Below are positions 41,361-49,564 of a stretch of DNA of 64,000 nt, in pieces (the first letter of the stretch is position 1; each line of letters starts with the position of its first letter). The translations under genes were made by a program, and so were the position numbers. The stretch is from positions 1 through 64,000 of the forward strand of contig JADJYT010000016.1 of NCBI GenBank assembly GCA_016719635.1, given 5' to 3'. Origin of the DNA: Sphingobacteriales bacterium (GTDB lineage Bacteria; Bacteroidota; Bacteroidia; Chitinophagales; JADIYW01). The notes beneath the pieces were generated by a model, which was not told the origin of the DNA, did not search any database, and saw only the letters and a program-made list of their open reading frames with translations.

Positions 41361-42164
41361 ATGTACAGAACATTCAGAATGAGTATACAACTTGTATTAT
41401 GCGGCCTGGGTATATTTTTCATAGGATGTTCAAAGAATACTGAAACTCATACCATAAACTGCCATCCGGCCATTACCCAGACAGATACAGCTGTCCTGCT
41501 CGTGCTCGGCCAGTCGAACGCCGCTAATTTTGGATTGACACCTTATAGTGCTGTTTGTGAAAATGTTCTGAATTTCTACGCAGGTAGTTTTTATCCCTGT
41601 GCAGATCCGCTGAAAGGAGCCGCCGGCACCAACGGCAGCGTATGGAGCAGGCTGGGCGATAGGCTCGTTGACAATGGGTTTGCCAAAACAGTCATTATTG
41701 CACCCTGTGCAATCGGGGGTACAACGCTGCAGCAATGGAAACCGGGTGGCATCAACAATCATTATTTAACTGAAACCATCCGGCATCTTCAGTCAAGAGG
41801 GTTAACCATTACGCATATTCTCTGGCATCAGGGAGAAGCCAACAATGCCGGCTCCCTGTCATATCCGTTCGCGCAGCAGAATGCACAGCAATATCAGCAT
41901 GATTTCAGGGAGCTCATCGCACAAATCCGCTCCATAGGTGTAGGTGCCCCTGTTTTTCCTGCCATTGCCACCCAATGCAAACAGTCAGCGGACACCTTGC
42001 TGCAACAGGCGCAACGAGGTTTGGCTTCGGATAGTCTGGCTATTTTCAACGGGCCCGATACAGATGCATTAGGCGATGAATATCGTTTTGACGGCTGCCA
42101 TTTTAATGAAGAAGGTTTGTATAAACACGCCCGGCTTTGGGCGGATATCATCCTAAGGCATTGA
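41361..42164 (+). CDS. Lipoprotein SGNH esterase (sialate O-acetylesterase / SASA-like)
   Basis: A lipoprotein of about 267 residues: the signal ends FFIGC (Cys23). The domain is the SASA/CE6-type SGNH fold: the nucleophile is S52 in LGQSNAAN, then GGTTLQQW for the oxyanion Gly, WHQGEANN for the Asn block, and DGCHFNEEG with the catalytic Asp/His. Enzymes of this group remove acetyl groups from sugars such as sialic acid or xylan. The frame opens at a TTG (41343) that overlaps the amine oxidase stop, but ATG at 41361 gives a good signal peptide. It closes the four-gene run. Confidence 0.82.
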   Translation: MYRTFRMSIQLVLCGLGIFFIGCSKNTETHTINCHPAITQTDTAVLLVLGQSNAANFGLTPYSAVCENVLNFYAGSFYPCADPLKGAAGTNGSVWSRLGDRLVDNGFAKTVIIAPCAIGGTTLQQWKPGGINNHYLTETIRHLQSRGLTITHILWHQGEANNAGSLSYPFAQQNAQQYQHDFRELIAQIRSIGVGAPVFPAIATQCKQSADTLLQQAQRGLASDSLAIFNGPDTDALGDEYRFDGCHFNEEGLYKHARLWADIILRH

Positions 42165-42191
42165 TCCCAAATACTAAAAAAGCCTGCAGGT

Positions 42192-42383
42192 TTAAATCAG
42201 TTTATAAATGCCCATTGTAACTCCCATCCGATCCTCCGCAGTCACCCTGCTGTCAGAACAACCGATGTATATAAAATCCGGATTCTGTCCTTTGGATAAG
42301 TTACTAAAATAATCCGGATCCAGGGCCAGCTTGTTGGCCACCCACTCCTTATTGTGTTCAACTATTTTAGTGATCCTATCCAT
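42192..42383 (-). pseudogene. N-terminal remnant of a beta-carbonic anhydrase
   Basis: The 63 codons match the start of beta-carbonic anhydrases: KIVEHNKEWVANKLALDPDY, then IGCSDSRVTAEDRMGV. It includes the first zinc Cys (CSDSR) and the Asp-Arg pair. The frame ends at MGIYKLI before the HxxC zinc pair, and no remaining part is seen in the downstream sequence in any frame. It is a truncated, presumably inactive gene. The break point is next to the divergent-run terminator side of the esterase gene. Confidence 0.8.
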
Positions 42384-42521
42384 ATGAAAACAATTAGATG
42401 GCCTTTAGGTATGTAAAATATAAAAATCCATTGATTGTTGAACAGGCTCTGTAAAATTAAAGATAAAACAGGATAACATTTTATAGTTTCTTCCAGTATC
42501 TTTAGTAGGCTATTTAGTGAT

Positions 42522-42646
42522 ATGAAAATGGGAAAAAAGGTACGGATATGGATATTCTTATTGGTTGTCATTAATATTTTTTTGCATTTCTATTTTTCAG
42601 GTATGGGATATCAGGATTCCATGTAACGGTTCTTGTCTATTTAACC
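42522..42646 (+). other. Frameshifted N-terminal part of the SGNH hydrolase gene
   Basis: From ATG at 42522 a frame encodes a basic start and a hydrophobic helix (MKMGKKVRIWIFLLVVINIF). It runs out of frame at the T7 run 42577-42583. The other frame continues with hydrophobic residues straight into the protein at 42647-43687. Joining the two by a one-base shift gives a protein with three N-terminal membrane helices. Confidence 0.65.
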
Positions 42647-43687
42647 TTGTTGTATATACTTGCGGCGACCATAAAAAGCAATGTAATCAGGATAAATCTT
42701 ATTGTTTTTTTGTCATTGCTGCTGGTGTCTGAAGTGTATCTGCGGATATCCGGGAAGGGGTTCCCTAATTACATTGAAAATAATTCCACTTCCCTGTTTT
42801 GTATGTATCAGTCAAGGTCTTTCGGCGCCTCCGGCCGCCTGACAAACGGCCTCTATATAAACCGGCCCAATTCGGAAAGAACAGAAAAGAAAGTTGAATT
42901 TCAATACCGCCACAAATATAATGAGATGGGGCTCCGCGATACTGCTTTGTCCTTTTACAGGAACAAGAAGAATATTCTCCTATTGGGTGATTCTTACACG
43001 GAAGGTGTAGGTGCGCCGGTTGACTCCACAGGGCCACGGTCCGTTGAATATCACCTGAAAGAAACGGGTAAAAACTACACTGTCATCAACGCAGGTGTCA
43101 GCGGAAGCGATATCGTCTATGCTTTTGAATTATTAGACACTCTTTTCAAACAGACGCAACCCAAAATAGTATTGTACAACCTTCATTATTCCGATATCGA
43201 TGATATCATGTTCAAAGGCGGAGATGAACGATTTACGAACGGAACACGCAAGGCATTCTGGTGGGAATACCTCTATTCCTTTTCCTGCATTTACAGAATT
43301 ATCTCTAACAGACTACTGCACCTGAACCCCGATACCTCCACTAAAGATGACTTTAATTTCGCTTTGGAGGTGATAAAGCAGAAAGTGGTTGATTTTAATG
43401 AATACTGCAGCAAGAACAAGGCAATTTTTGTCTTAATCATTACTCCAGGACCCAATGAACTCTATAATACCTATCATTTCGCCAATGCCTTCAACCTGGA
43501 GACCACCATAAAGGAATTGGATACACCGGTAAACTATATAAACACACAACAAATCCTGACGGATGAAATCAACCGCTCCAATGATGTCGATAGATATTTC
43601 CACCGCCTGGATTTCCACCTGACCGCCTACGGCTATTGGCTGTGGGGAAAGATTGTCGCATCAGGGTTGAAAAATGTTCCGGATTAG
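42647..43687 (+). CDS. Membrane-anchored SGNH/GDSL hydrolase-family protein
   Basis: The GDSL block is ILLLGDSYTEGVGAP (Ser in GDS), with the Gly and Asn blocks NAGVSGSD and YNLHYSDIDD, and the catalytic Asp/His near the end in RLDFHLTAYGYWLWGK. This fold acts as esterase or acetyltransferase on surface glycans; the specific reaction is unknown. Hydrophobic N-terminal helices continue upstream of the TTG used here, out of frame with an ATG at 42522 (see that entry), so the complete protein is longer by about 42 residues if the T7 frameshift is an error or is bypassed. Confidence 0.75.
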   Translation: MLYILAATIKSNVIRINLIVFLSLLLVSEVYLRISGKGFPNYIENNSTSLFCMYQSRSFGASGRLTNGLYINRPNSERTEKKVEFQYRHKYNEMGLRDTALSFYRNKKNILLLGDSYTEGVGAPVDSTGPRSVEYHLKETGKNYTVINAGVSGSDIVYAFELLDTLFKQTQPKIVLYNLHYSDIDDIMFKGGDERFTNGTRKAFWWEYLYSFSCIYRIISNRLLHLNPDTSTKDDFNFALEVIKQKVVDFNEYCSKNKAIFVLIITPGPNELYNTYHFANAFNLETTIKELDTPVNYINTQQILTDEINRSNDVDRYFHRLDFHLTAYGYWLWGKIVASGLKNVPD

Positions 43688-43825
43688 TCCCTTTGTATTT
43701 CCCATTTCGTCCTGTTTATTTTTCGGCAGCAATAATTTCGCTCCACAAAGGTCAGATAAAGCTGAACAATTTCTCCTGCTGACAGGTTTTTCACAGATAT
43801 TTCCTAAGTTTACGCTGCTTATTTT

Positions 43826-46690
43826 ATGTCAACCAAACCGCTCCCGTCCATCTCACAAGAAGAAATCACGCATATCAACGTGTATGGTGCGAAAGAGCAT
43901 AACCTGAAAAATATCGATGTACATATCCCGCGCAACCAGTTTGTGGTCATCACCGGACTAAGCGGCAGCGGCAAATCATCCCTTGCCTTTGATACCATCT
44001 ATGCGGAAGGGCAGCGTCGATATATGGAGAGTTTTGGTTCTTATGCCCGGCAGTTTCTGGGAAGTATGGAGCGTCCGGATGTAGAAAAAATATCCGGTCT
44101 GTCTCCCGTCATCTCCATCGAACAAAAAACCACCAACCGCAACCCGCGCTCCACGGTCGGAACCACTACAGAAATTTATGACTTTTTGCGTTTGCTATAT
44201 GCACGCATCGGCGATGCCTATTCCTTCAATACAGGTGAAAAGATGGTGCGCTTCTCCGAGGAACAAATCATTGACGATATTCTGCATAAATTTCAGGATA
44301 AGAAAATCGCCATCCTGGCTCCGCTTGTGCGCGGCCGCAAAGGACATTACCGCGAGCTGTTTGAGGACATCCGCAAACAAGGCTATCTGCGGGTAAGGGT
44401 GGACGGTGAAACCCAGGAAATCCACCCTAAGATGCAGGTGGACCGCTACAAAATCCACGACATTGAAGTGGTGATAGACCGGATAAGGGTGGACAAAAAA
44501 GAAGTGCAGCGCTTACGGGAATCCATCAACAAAGCACTGAAAGAAGGAAAAGGATTACTCTTTATCGAGAATCTGGAAAATGGAAAAATCACGACCTATT
44601 CCAAGACCCTCATGTGCCCGACCACCGGCATCTCTTATGAGGAGCCTTCACCGAACACGTTTTCCTTCAACTCTCCGTATGGAGCCTGTCCGCATTGCAA
44701 GGGCATGGGTGTCATCAAGGAAGCGGATATGAAAAAAGTGATTCCCGATGACAGTAAATCTGTTTTGGAACAGGGAATTGTTCCCTTTGGTGAATACCGC
44801 GACACCTATACCTATAAAATTGTCACTCAAATACTGACATCCTATAAAGCCACCTTAAAAACACCGATTAACAGGCTTCCAAAAGAATGCCTGGAGATCT
44901 TGCTGTATGGCAGTGAAGAAAAAATAAAAGTGGAAGCAAAGGAAAATAAAGAACGCAAATCTACCAATACCCATTGGAGCCTTTCTTTTGATGGCGTCAT
45001 CAACCAGATTAATAAATCTTTCACCGAAACCTCGAGCGATGCCTTGCGCAACTGGGCGGAAAATTACGTCAGTGAAGTGGATTGCAGCGAATGCAGCGGC
45101 ACCCGGCTGAAGAAGGAGTCCTTATGGTTTAAATTGGACAATAAAAATATCAGTGAAGTTGCCAGACAGGATTTGAATGAATTGCAGGAATGGGTAGCTC
45201 AGCTCGGCAAAAAATTAACGAAGAACCAGAATATCATAGCCAAAGACATCATCAAGGAGCTGGAAGACAGAATAGGATTTTTGCTGAATGTTGGATTGAA
45301 TTATTTATCCCTTGACCGGCCTACTGGAAGTTTATCCGGCGGCGAATCGCAACGCATACGGCTTGCAACGCAAATCGGCTCGCAACTCCAGGGCATCACG
45401 TATATCCTGGATGAACCCAGTATCGGATTGCATCAGCGCGACAACCGACGGCTGATTAAAGCTCTCCGCAACCTGGCGGATATCGGTAATACCGTAATCG
45501 TGGTGGAACACGACAAAGACATCATGCTCGCCTCCGATTACATCCTGGATTTGGGACCAAAAGCTGGCGAACACGGCGGGGAAATTGTGGCGCAGGGCAC
45601 ACCCGCAGCATTTCTGGAACAAAATACCACTACTGCAAAGTATTTAGCCAATAAAATATCCATTGAGATTCCTAAAAAACGACGCAAGGGAAACGGGCTC
45701 CGTTTGACTTTAAAAGGGGCGACAGGCCACAACCTGAAGAGTGTGACACTGGAAATTCCATTAGGCACATTTACCTGCATCACCGGCGTTTCCGGTTCCG
45801 GCAAGTCCACGTTAATCAATGAAACGTTATACCCGATATTAAACCAGCATATCTATCGTTCTCCGTTCAACCCGATGCCGTATAATAGCATCGATGGACT
45901 AGAGCATCTGGACAAGGTCATTGAAATAGACCAGTCACCAATCGGGCGAACTCCGCGCAGCAACCCGGCCACCTATATCGGTATGTTTGATAAAATCAGG
46001 GAATTGTATGCCAATATTCCGGAATCCAAAATCAGGGGGTATAAGAATGGCCGCTTTTCATTTAATGTGATTGGCGGTAGGTGCGAAGAATGCCAGGGCG
46101 GCGGTATGAAACTGATCGAAATGAACTTCCTGCCGGATGTGTATGTGGAGTGTCCTAAATGCCTGGGCAGACGCTACAACCGGGAGACACTGGAAATCAA
46201 ATACAAAGGCAAAAGCATTTATGATGTACTGGAAATGCCGATAGAACATGCCGCACAGTTCTTTGAACACATTCCATCCATTTACAATAAAATCAGAATG
46301 CTGAATGAGGTGGGTCTGGGTTATGTGCGCCTCGGACAGGCCGCCACTACCCTGAGCGGCGGCGAAGCGCAGCGTGTAAAACTCTCTGAAGAACTGAGCA
46401 AGCGCGATACCGGGAAAACGATTTATATTTTAGACGAACCAACCACGGGCCTGCACTTTGAAGATATACGGGTATTGCTGGATGTACTGCAAAAGCTGGT
46501 GGACAAAGGCAATACGGTGGTTGTGATAGAACACAATCTGGACGTCATCAAGGTAGCAGACCATATCGTCGACCTAGGACCTGAAGGCGGCCGTAGCGGT
46601 GGCGAAATCATAGCCACCGGTACGCCGGAAGAAGTGGCTAAAAACATGAAAAGCATTACCGGTCAATATTTGAAAGAAGAGTTTAAATGA
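43826..46690 (+). CDS. uvrA: Excinuclease ABC subunit A
   Basis: Damage-recognition ATPase of nucleotide excision repair. The first P-loop is GLSGSGKSSLAFDT near residue 43; the second is GVSGSGKSTLIN. Zinc modules are seen as CPHCKGMG with the later CSECSGTR, and CEECQGGGMKLIEMNFLPD with CPKCLG. Two ABC signatures (LSGGESQRIRLA, LSGGEAQRVKLSEEL) and Walker B regions (YILDEPSIGLH, ILDEPTTGLH) are complete. 954 residues, full length. Other uvr genes are not in the window. Confidence 0.98.
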   Translation: MSTKPLPSISQEEITHINVYGAKEHNLKNIDVHIPRNQFVVITGLSGSGKSSLAFDTIYAEGQRRYMESFGSYARQFLGSMERPDVEKISGLSPVISIEQKTTNRNPRSTVGTTTEIYDFLRLLYARIGDAYSFNTGEKMVRFSEEQIIDDILHKFQDKKIAILAPLVRGRKGHYRELFEDIRKQGYLRVRVDGETQEIHPKMQVDRYKIHDIEVVIDRIRVDKKEVQRLRESINKALKEGKGLLFIENLENGKITTYSKTLMCPTTGISYEEPSPNTFSFNSPYGACPHCKGMGVIKEADMKKVIPDDSKSVLEQGIVPFGEYRDTYTYKIVTQILTSYKATLKTPINRLPKECLEILLYGSEEKIKVEAKENKERKSTNTHWSLSFDGVINQINKSFTETSSDALRNWAENYVSEVDCSECSGTRLKKESLWFKLDNKNISEVARQDLNELQEWVAQLGKKLTKNQNIIAKDIIKELEDRIGFLLNVGLNYLSLDRPTGSLSGGESQRIRLATQIGSQLQGITYILDEPSIGLHQRDNRRLIKALRNLADIGNTVIVVEHDKDIMLASDYILDLGPKAGEHGGEIVAQGTPAAFLEQNTTTAKYLANKISIEIPKKRRKGNGLRLTLKGATGHNLKSVTLEIPLGTFTCITGVSGSGKSTLINETLYPILNQHIYRSPFNPMPYNSIDGLEHLDKVIEIDQSPIGRTPRSNPATYIGMFDKIRELYANIPESKIRGYKNGRFSFNVIGGRCEECQGGGMKLIEMNFLPDVYVECPKCLGRRYNRETLEIKYKGKSIYDVLEMPIEHAAQFFEHIPSIYNKIRMLNEVGLGYVRLGQAATTLSGGEAQRVKLSEELSKRDTGKTIYILDEPTTGLHFEDIRVLLDVLQKLVDKGNTVVVIEHNLDVIKVADHIVDLGPEGGRSGGEIIATGTPEEVAKNMKSITGQYLKEEFK

Positions 46691-46741
46691 TATGAACTAT
46701 GGCGGTGGTGATAGTGAATACACCAACCTATTCTCAGATAC

Positions 46742-47168
46742 ACACCCCTCAATCCCCTCTCAAGAGGGGAAGCCGTAAGTGCTATTCATTTAGTTCCTGA
46801 CTTTCTTAAATGGTAATCCTTTTCTGATATACACTGTCCGCATTTCCCCTCCCCGGAGGGGACAAAGGGGTGGGTTCTTTAATCTCTGTGACACACCCCT
46901 CAATCCCCTCTCAAGAGGGGAAGCCGTAAGTGCTATTCATTTTGTTCCTGACTTTTTTAAATGGTAATCCTTTTCTGATATACACTGTCCGCATTTCCCC
47001 TCCCCGGAGGGGACAAAGGGGTGGGTTCTTTAATCTCTGTGACACACCCCTCAATCCCCTCTCAAGAGGGGAAGCCGTAAGTGCTATTCATTTTGTTCCT
47101 GACTTTTTTAAATGGTAATCCTTTCTGATATACACTGTCCGCATTTCCCCTCCCCGGAGGGGAAGCCA
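46742..47168. repeat. Tandem array of a 151-bp unit, about 2.8 copies
   Basis: Units start at 46742, 46893 and 47044, a constant step of 151 bp. They differ by only a few bases (for example TTTAGTTCC versus TTTTGTTCC, and one missing T in the third). Each unit contains two palindromes, CCCCTCTCAAGAGGGG and CCCCTCCCCGGAGGGG, and a GGTAATCCTTTTCTG stretch. The third copy ends early after the second palindrome. The array fills most of the 639-base gap between uvrA and the Old Yellow Enzyme gene. A 62-codon frame inside it is translated repeat, not a gene. The remaining gap, 47169-47329, is AT-rich with nothing recognisable. Confidence 0.92.
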
Positions 47169-47329
47169 CTCGTGCAATTCTTTTCGTTTTAAACTTTTTT
47201 TATAAAATGGTAATCTATAAATATCATAACACAAAAGGGCCACCCTCCGCATGACAAAGTGGCTTACTAGACAAAATGGCCTGCTATTTGTAAATACATG
47301 TATATACAATTAATGTTTAAACAACAATC

Positions 47330-48397
47330 ATGTCAAATCTACTACAACCATTCAACAAAAACGGCCTCTTCCTTCAAAACAAGGCAGTAATGGCACCTAT
47401 GACACGCTCCAGAGCGATAGGCAATGTTCCTAATGATTTAATGGCAAGCTATTACGGGCAAAGAGCCGGTGCGGGTCTGATCATCACCGAAGGTGTTTCA
47501 CCTTCTCCGAACGGCATCGGGTATGCCCGTATTCCGGGCATCTACAATGCCGCACAAAAAGAAGCCTGGAAAAAGGTAACTGCCGCCGCACATTCCAAAG
47601 GAGCAAAGATTTTCATCCAGCTGATGCACACCGGCAGGATTGGACATCCGGCAAATTTGCCGGAAGGTGCCAAAATGGTAGCCCCATCTGCCATTGCTGC
47701 CGCAGGACAAATGTGGACGGACACAGAAGGCATGCAGACACATCCGGTTCCTTCCGCTTTAACGACAGAGGAAGTGAAAGCTACCATCGGGGAGTTTGTA
47801 ACGGCTGCCAAAAACGCCATTGAGGCTGGCTTTGACGGGGTGGAATTACACGGAGCAAACGGATACCTGATTGAACAGTTCATCCGTCCGTCCAGCAATC
47901 AGCGCATGGATGAATATGGCGATCACATAAAATTCGTACTGGAGGTAACCTCTGCGGTGGCTGCAGCAATCGGCAAAGAAAAAACGGGCATTCGTCTGTC
48001 ACCATACGGCATATTCAACGACATGCCTTATGATGCATCCTTAGACAACCTGTATGAAAGAATATTTGAAGGTGTAAATGAAATCGGGATCTTGTACCTC
48101 CACCTAGTTGACCACAGCAGTGGCGGTGCACCGGAAGTACCTTTTTCCATTAAGGCAACCGCCAGGGAGAAATTCCGTCAAATCCTGATTCTGAGTGGCG
48201 GGTATGATAAAGAAAAGGGAGACGCAGACCTGGACAGCAGAAAGGCGGATCTGATTGCATTCGGCAAGCCCTTCATCTCCAATCCTGATTTAGTGGAACG
48301 ATTCACGTACAACCATCCATTGGCTCCGGTTGACTTCAATACACTTTATACCGCTGATGAGAAAGGGTATACAGACTATCCGGAATATACGGCATAA
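47330..48397 (+). CDS. Old Yellow Enzyme family NADH:flavin oxidoreductase (alkene reductase)
   Basis: FMN barrel that reduces activated C=C bonds using NAD(P)H. MAPMTRSRA at 21-29 binds FMN, QLMHTGRIGHP at 97-107 is the phosphate/flavin contact region, FDGVELHGANGYLIEQF near 169-185 contains the usual HxxNGYL, and FGKPFISNPDLVER closes the phosphate site. 355 residues, normal for the NemA/OYE group. Physiological substrate is not readable. A strong hairpin follows the stop. Confidence 0.92.
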   Translation: MSNLLQPFNKNGLFLQNKAVMAPMTRSRAIGNVPNDLMASYYGQRAGAGLIITEGVSPSPNGIGYARIPGIYNAAQKEAWKKVTAAAHSKGAKIFIQLMHTGRIGHPANLPEGAKMVAPSAIAAAGQMWTDTEGMQTHPVPSALTTEEVKATIGEFVTAAKNAIEAGFDGVELHGANGYLIEQFIRPSSNQRMDEYGDHIKFVLEVTSAVAAAIGKEKTGIRLSPYGIFNDMPYDASLDNLYERIFEGVNEIGILYLHLVDHSSGGAPEVPFSIKATAREKFRQILILSGGYDKEKGDADLDSRKADLIAFGKPFISNPDLVERFTYNHPLAPVDFNTLYTADEKGYTDYPEYTA

Positions 48398-48408
48398 CTG
48401 AAAGATAC

Positions 48409-48445
48409 GACGAAGAGCGCTATTGTGCGCTCTTCGTCCTTTATC
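48409..48445 (+). terminator. Hairpin terminator after the Old Yellow Enzyme gene
   Basis: A 12-bp perfect stem (48409-48420 with 48427-48438) around TATTGT, followed by CTTTAT. The T tract is short, so efficiency may be moderate. The rest of the 295-base gap to 48693 holds nothing recognisable except the inverted repeat at 48663. Confidence 0.7.
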
Positions 48446-48662
48446 TGAAAATGTCGAAATAGTGTATGCCATTTTACTTCTTTTTTGTCCACCACCCAGT
48501 TTTTTAAATACGCTCCCTTTTTTGCCCTGTATGCTGACAGGCATGCTACTGAATCCCCTCTTAGGGTTTCCTTTCAATATATTTTCTTATGAGTGAACAG
48601 AAGGGTGTGCCGGTATATTTTCAAGGTTCTTATCTTAAGCTAAATTTTGTTTGAAGAATAGC

Positions 48663-48680
48663 GTTTACTTTTAAGTAAAC
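48663..48680. promoter_or_regulatory. Perfect inverted repeat before the metal-dependent hydrolase gene
   Basis: GTTTACTT and AAGTAAAC, 8-bp arms around TT, 12 bases before the ATG at 48693. The position and perfect symmetry suit an operator for a dimeric regulator; no regulator gene is adjacent. Confidence 0.5.
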
Positions 48681-48692
48681 AAAAAACAGAAT

Positions 48693-49556
48693 ATGACAGC
48701 ACCGTCTCCTGCATTAAAAGTACGCAACGTACATTTCAATTTTGACAAGGTTCCTAAACACTGGGTTTTGGGCAGTTCCATTGCCACGCATTTTGTAAAC
48801 AGCATGCATGTCGTTTTTCCCGAAGGCGAGAAATTCTTCGTACGCAGCGTACGACGCTTTGCCAAAGACATCAAAGACGAACAGCTTAAAAAAGATATCA
48901 ATAGCTTCTGCGGACAGGAAGGTGTACACGCACGCGAACACCAGCGCTTCTGGGAAGTGATGGAGGAGCAAAAACTGAAACCCATGTGGTTTGCTGATTT
49001 TTTGAAATCAACCGCATTCAGTGGAAAATACAGTTATGAAAATATGAGCCGGGGGCTGCTCAACCGCATACAACCCAGATTGGGGGATAAGTTTGCATTG
49101 TCGGTGACCACGGCTTTGGAACATTATACCGCTATCCTGGCGAATGCCTTGTTTCACGAACCGATTGCAACCAATGACAATATCGCTCCGCAGATGCTGG
49201 AACTGCTGCACTGGCATGCCTCCGAAGAGATTGAACATAAAGCGGTTTGTTTTGATGTTCTGAAAGAGGTAGACGACAGTTATTTCCTGCGCGTATCCGG
49301 CATGGGCCTTGCCACCGTATTATTGTGGGGTTATCTCGGCATCGGGCAGATCTACTTCATCTCTCAGGATAAAGACAAGAGTATTGTCAAGATGCCGTTT
49401 GAAACCTATCTCCTGTTAAAGACTGTCGTTTTCGGAGAAATAGGCAAAAATTTATCGAGACATCTGCTCGAATATTTCAAACGCGACTTTCACCCCGATA
49501 ATATTGATGACCGGTATCTGATCGAACAGTTTTTCAAAGACAAGGCTTACGCCTGA
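48693..49556 (+). CDS. Predicted metal-dependent hydrolase (PF10118-like, ferritin-type metal site)
   Basis: A helical protein with Glu/His pairs of the type that bind two metals: FCGQEGVHAREHQRF near residue 70, LEHYTA near 142 and WHASEEIEHKAVCFD near 173. This is the pattern of the family annotated as predicted metal-dependent hydrolases, whose reaction is uncharacterised. One hydrophobic helix (about 195-215) follows the metal site and could reach the membrane. At 287 residues it is of normal size. An inverted repeat before it may be an operator. Confidence 0.78.
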   Translation: MTAPSPALKVRNVHFNFDKVPKHWVLGSSIATHFVNSMHVVFPEGEKFFVRSVRRFAKDIKDEQLKKDINSFCGQEGVHAREHQRFWEVMEEQKLKPMWFADFLKSTAFSGKYSYENMSRGLLNRIQPRLGDKFALSVTTALEHYTAILANALFHEPIATNDNIAPQMLELLHWHASEEIEHKAVCFDVLKEVDDSYFLRVSGMGLATVLLWGYLGIGQIYFISQDKDKSIVKMPFETYLLLKTVVFGEIGKNLSRHLLEYFKRDFHPDNIDDRYLIEQFFKDKAYA

Positions 49557-49564
49557 GATTTGAA

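Noticed and set aside
43674..43907. A 77-codon frame before and within the start of uvrA
   Set aside because: It overlaps the uvrA start in another frame and has no domain; the uvrA frame is certain.
46930..47118. 62-codon ORF in the uvrA-OYE gap
   Set aside because: It is translated from the tandem repeats, including the palindromes.
46742..47168. Possible CRISPR array
   Set aside because: The units are 151 bp and repeated along their whole length, without unique spacers between short repeats, and no cas genes are near.
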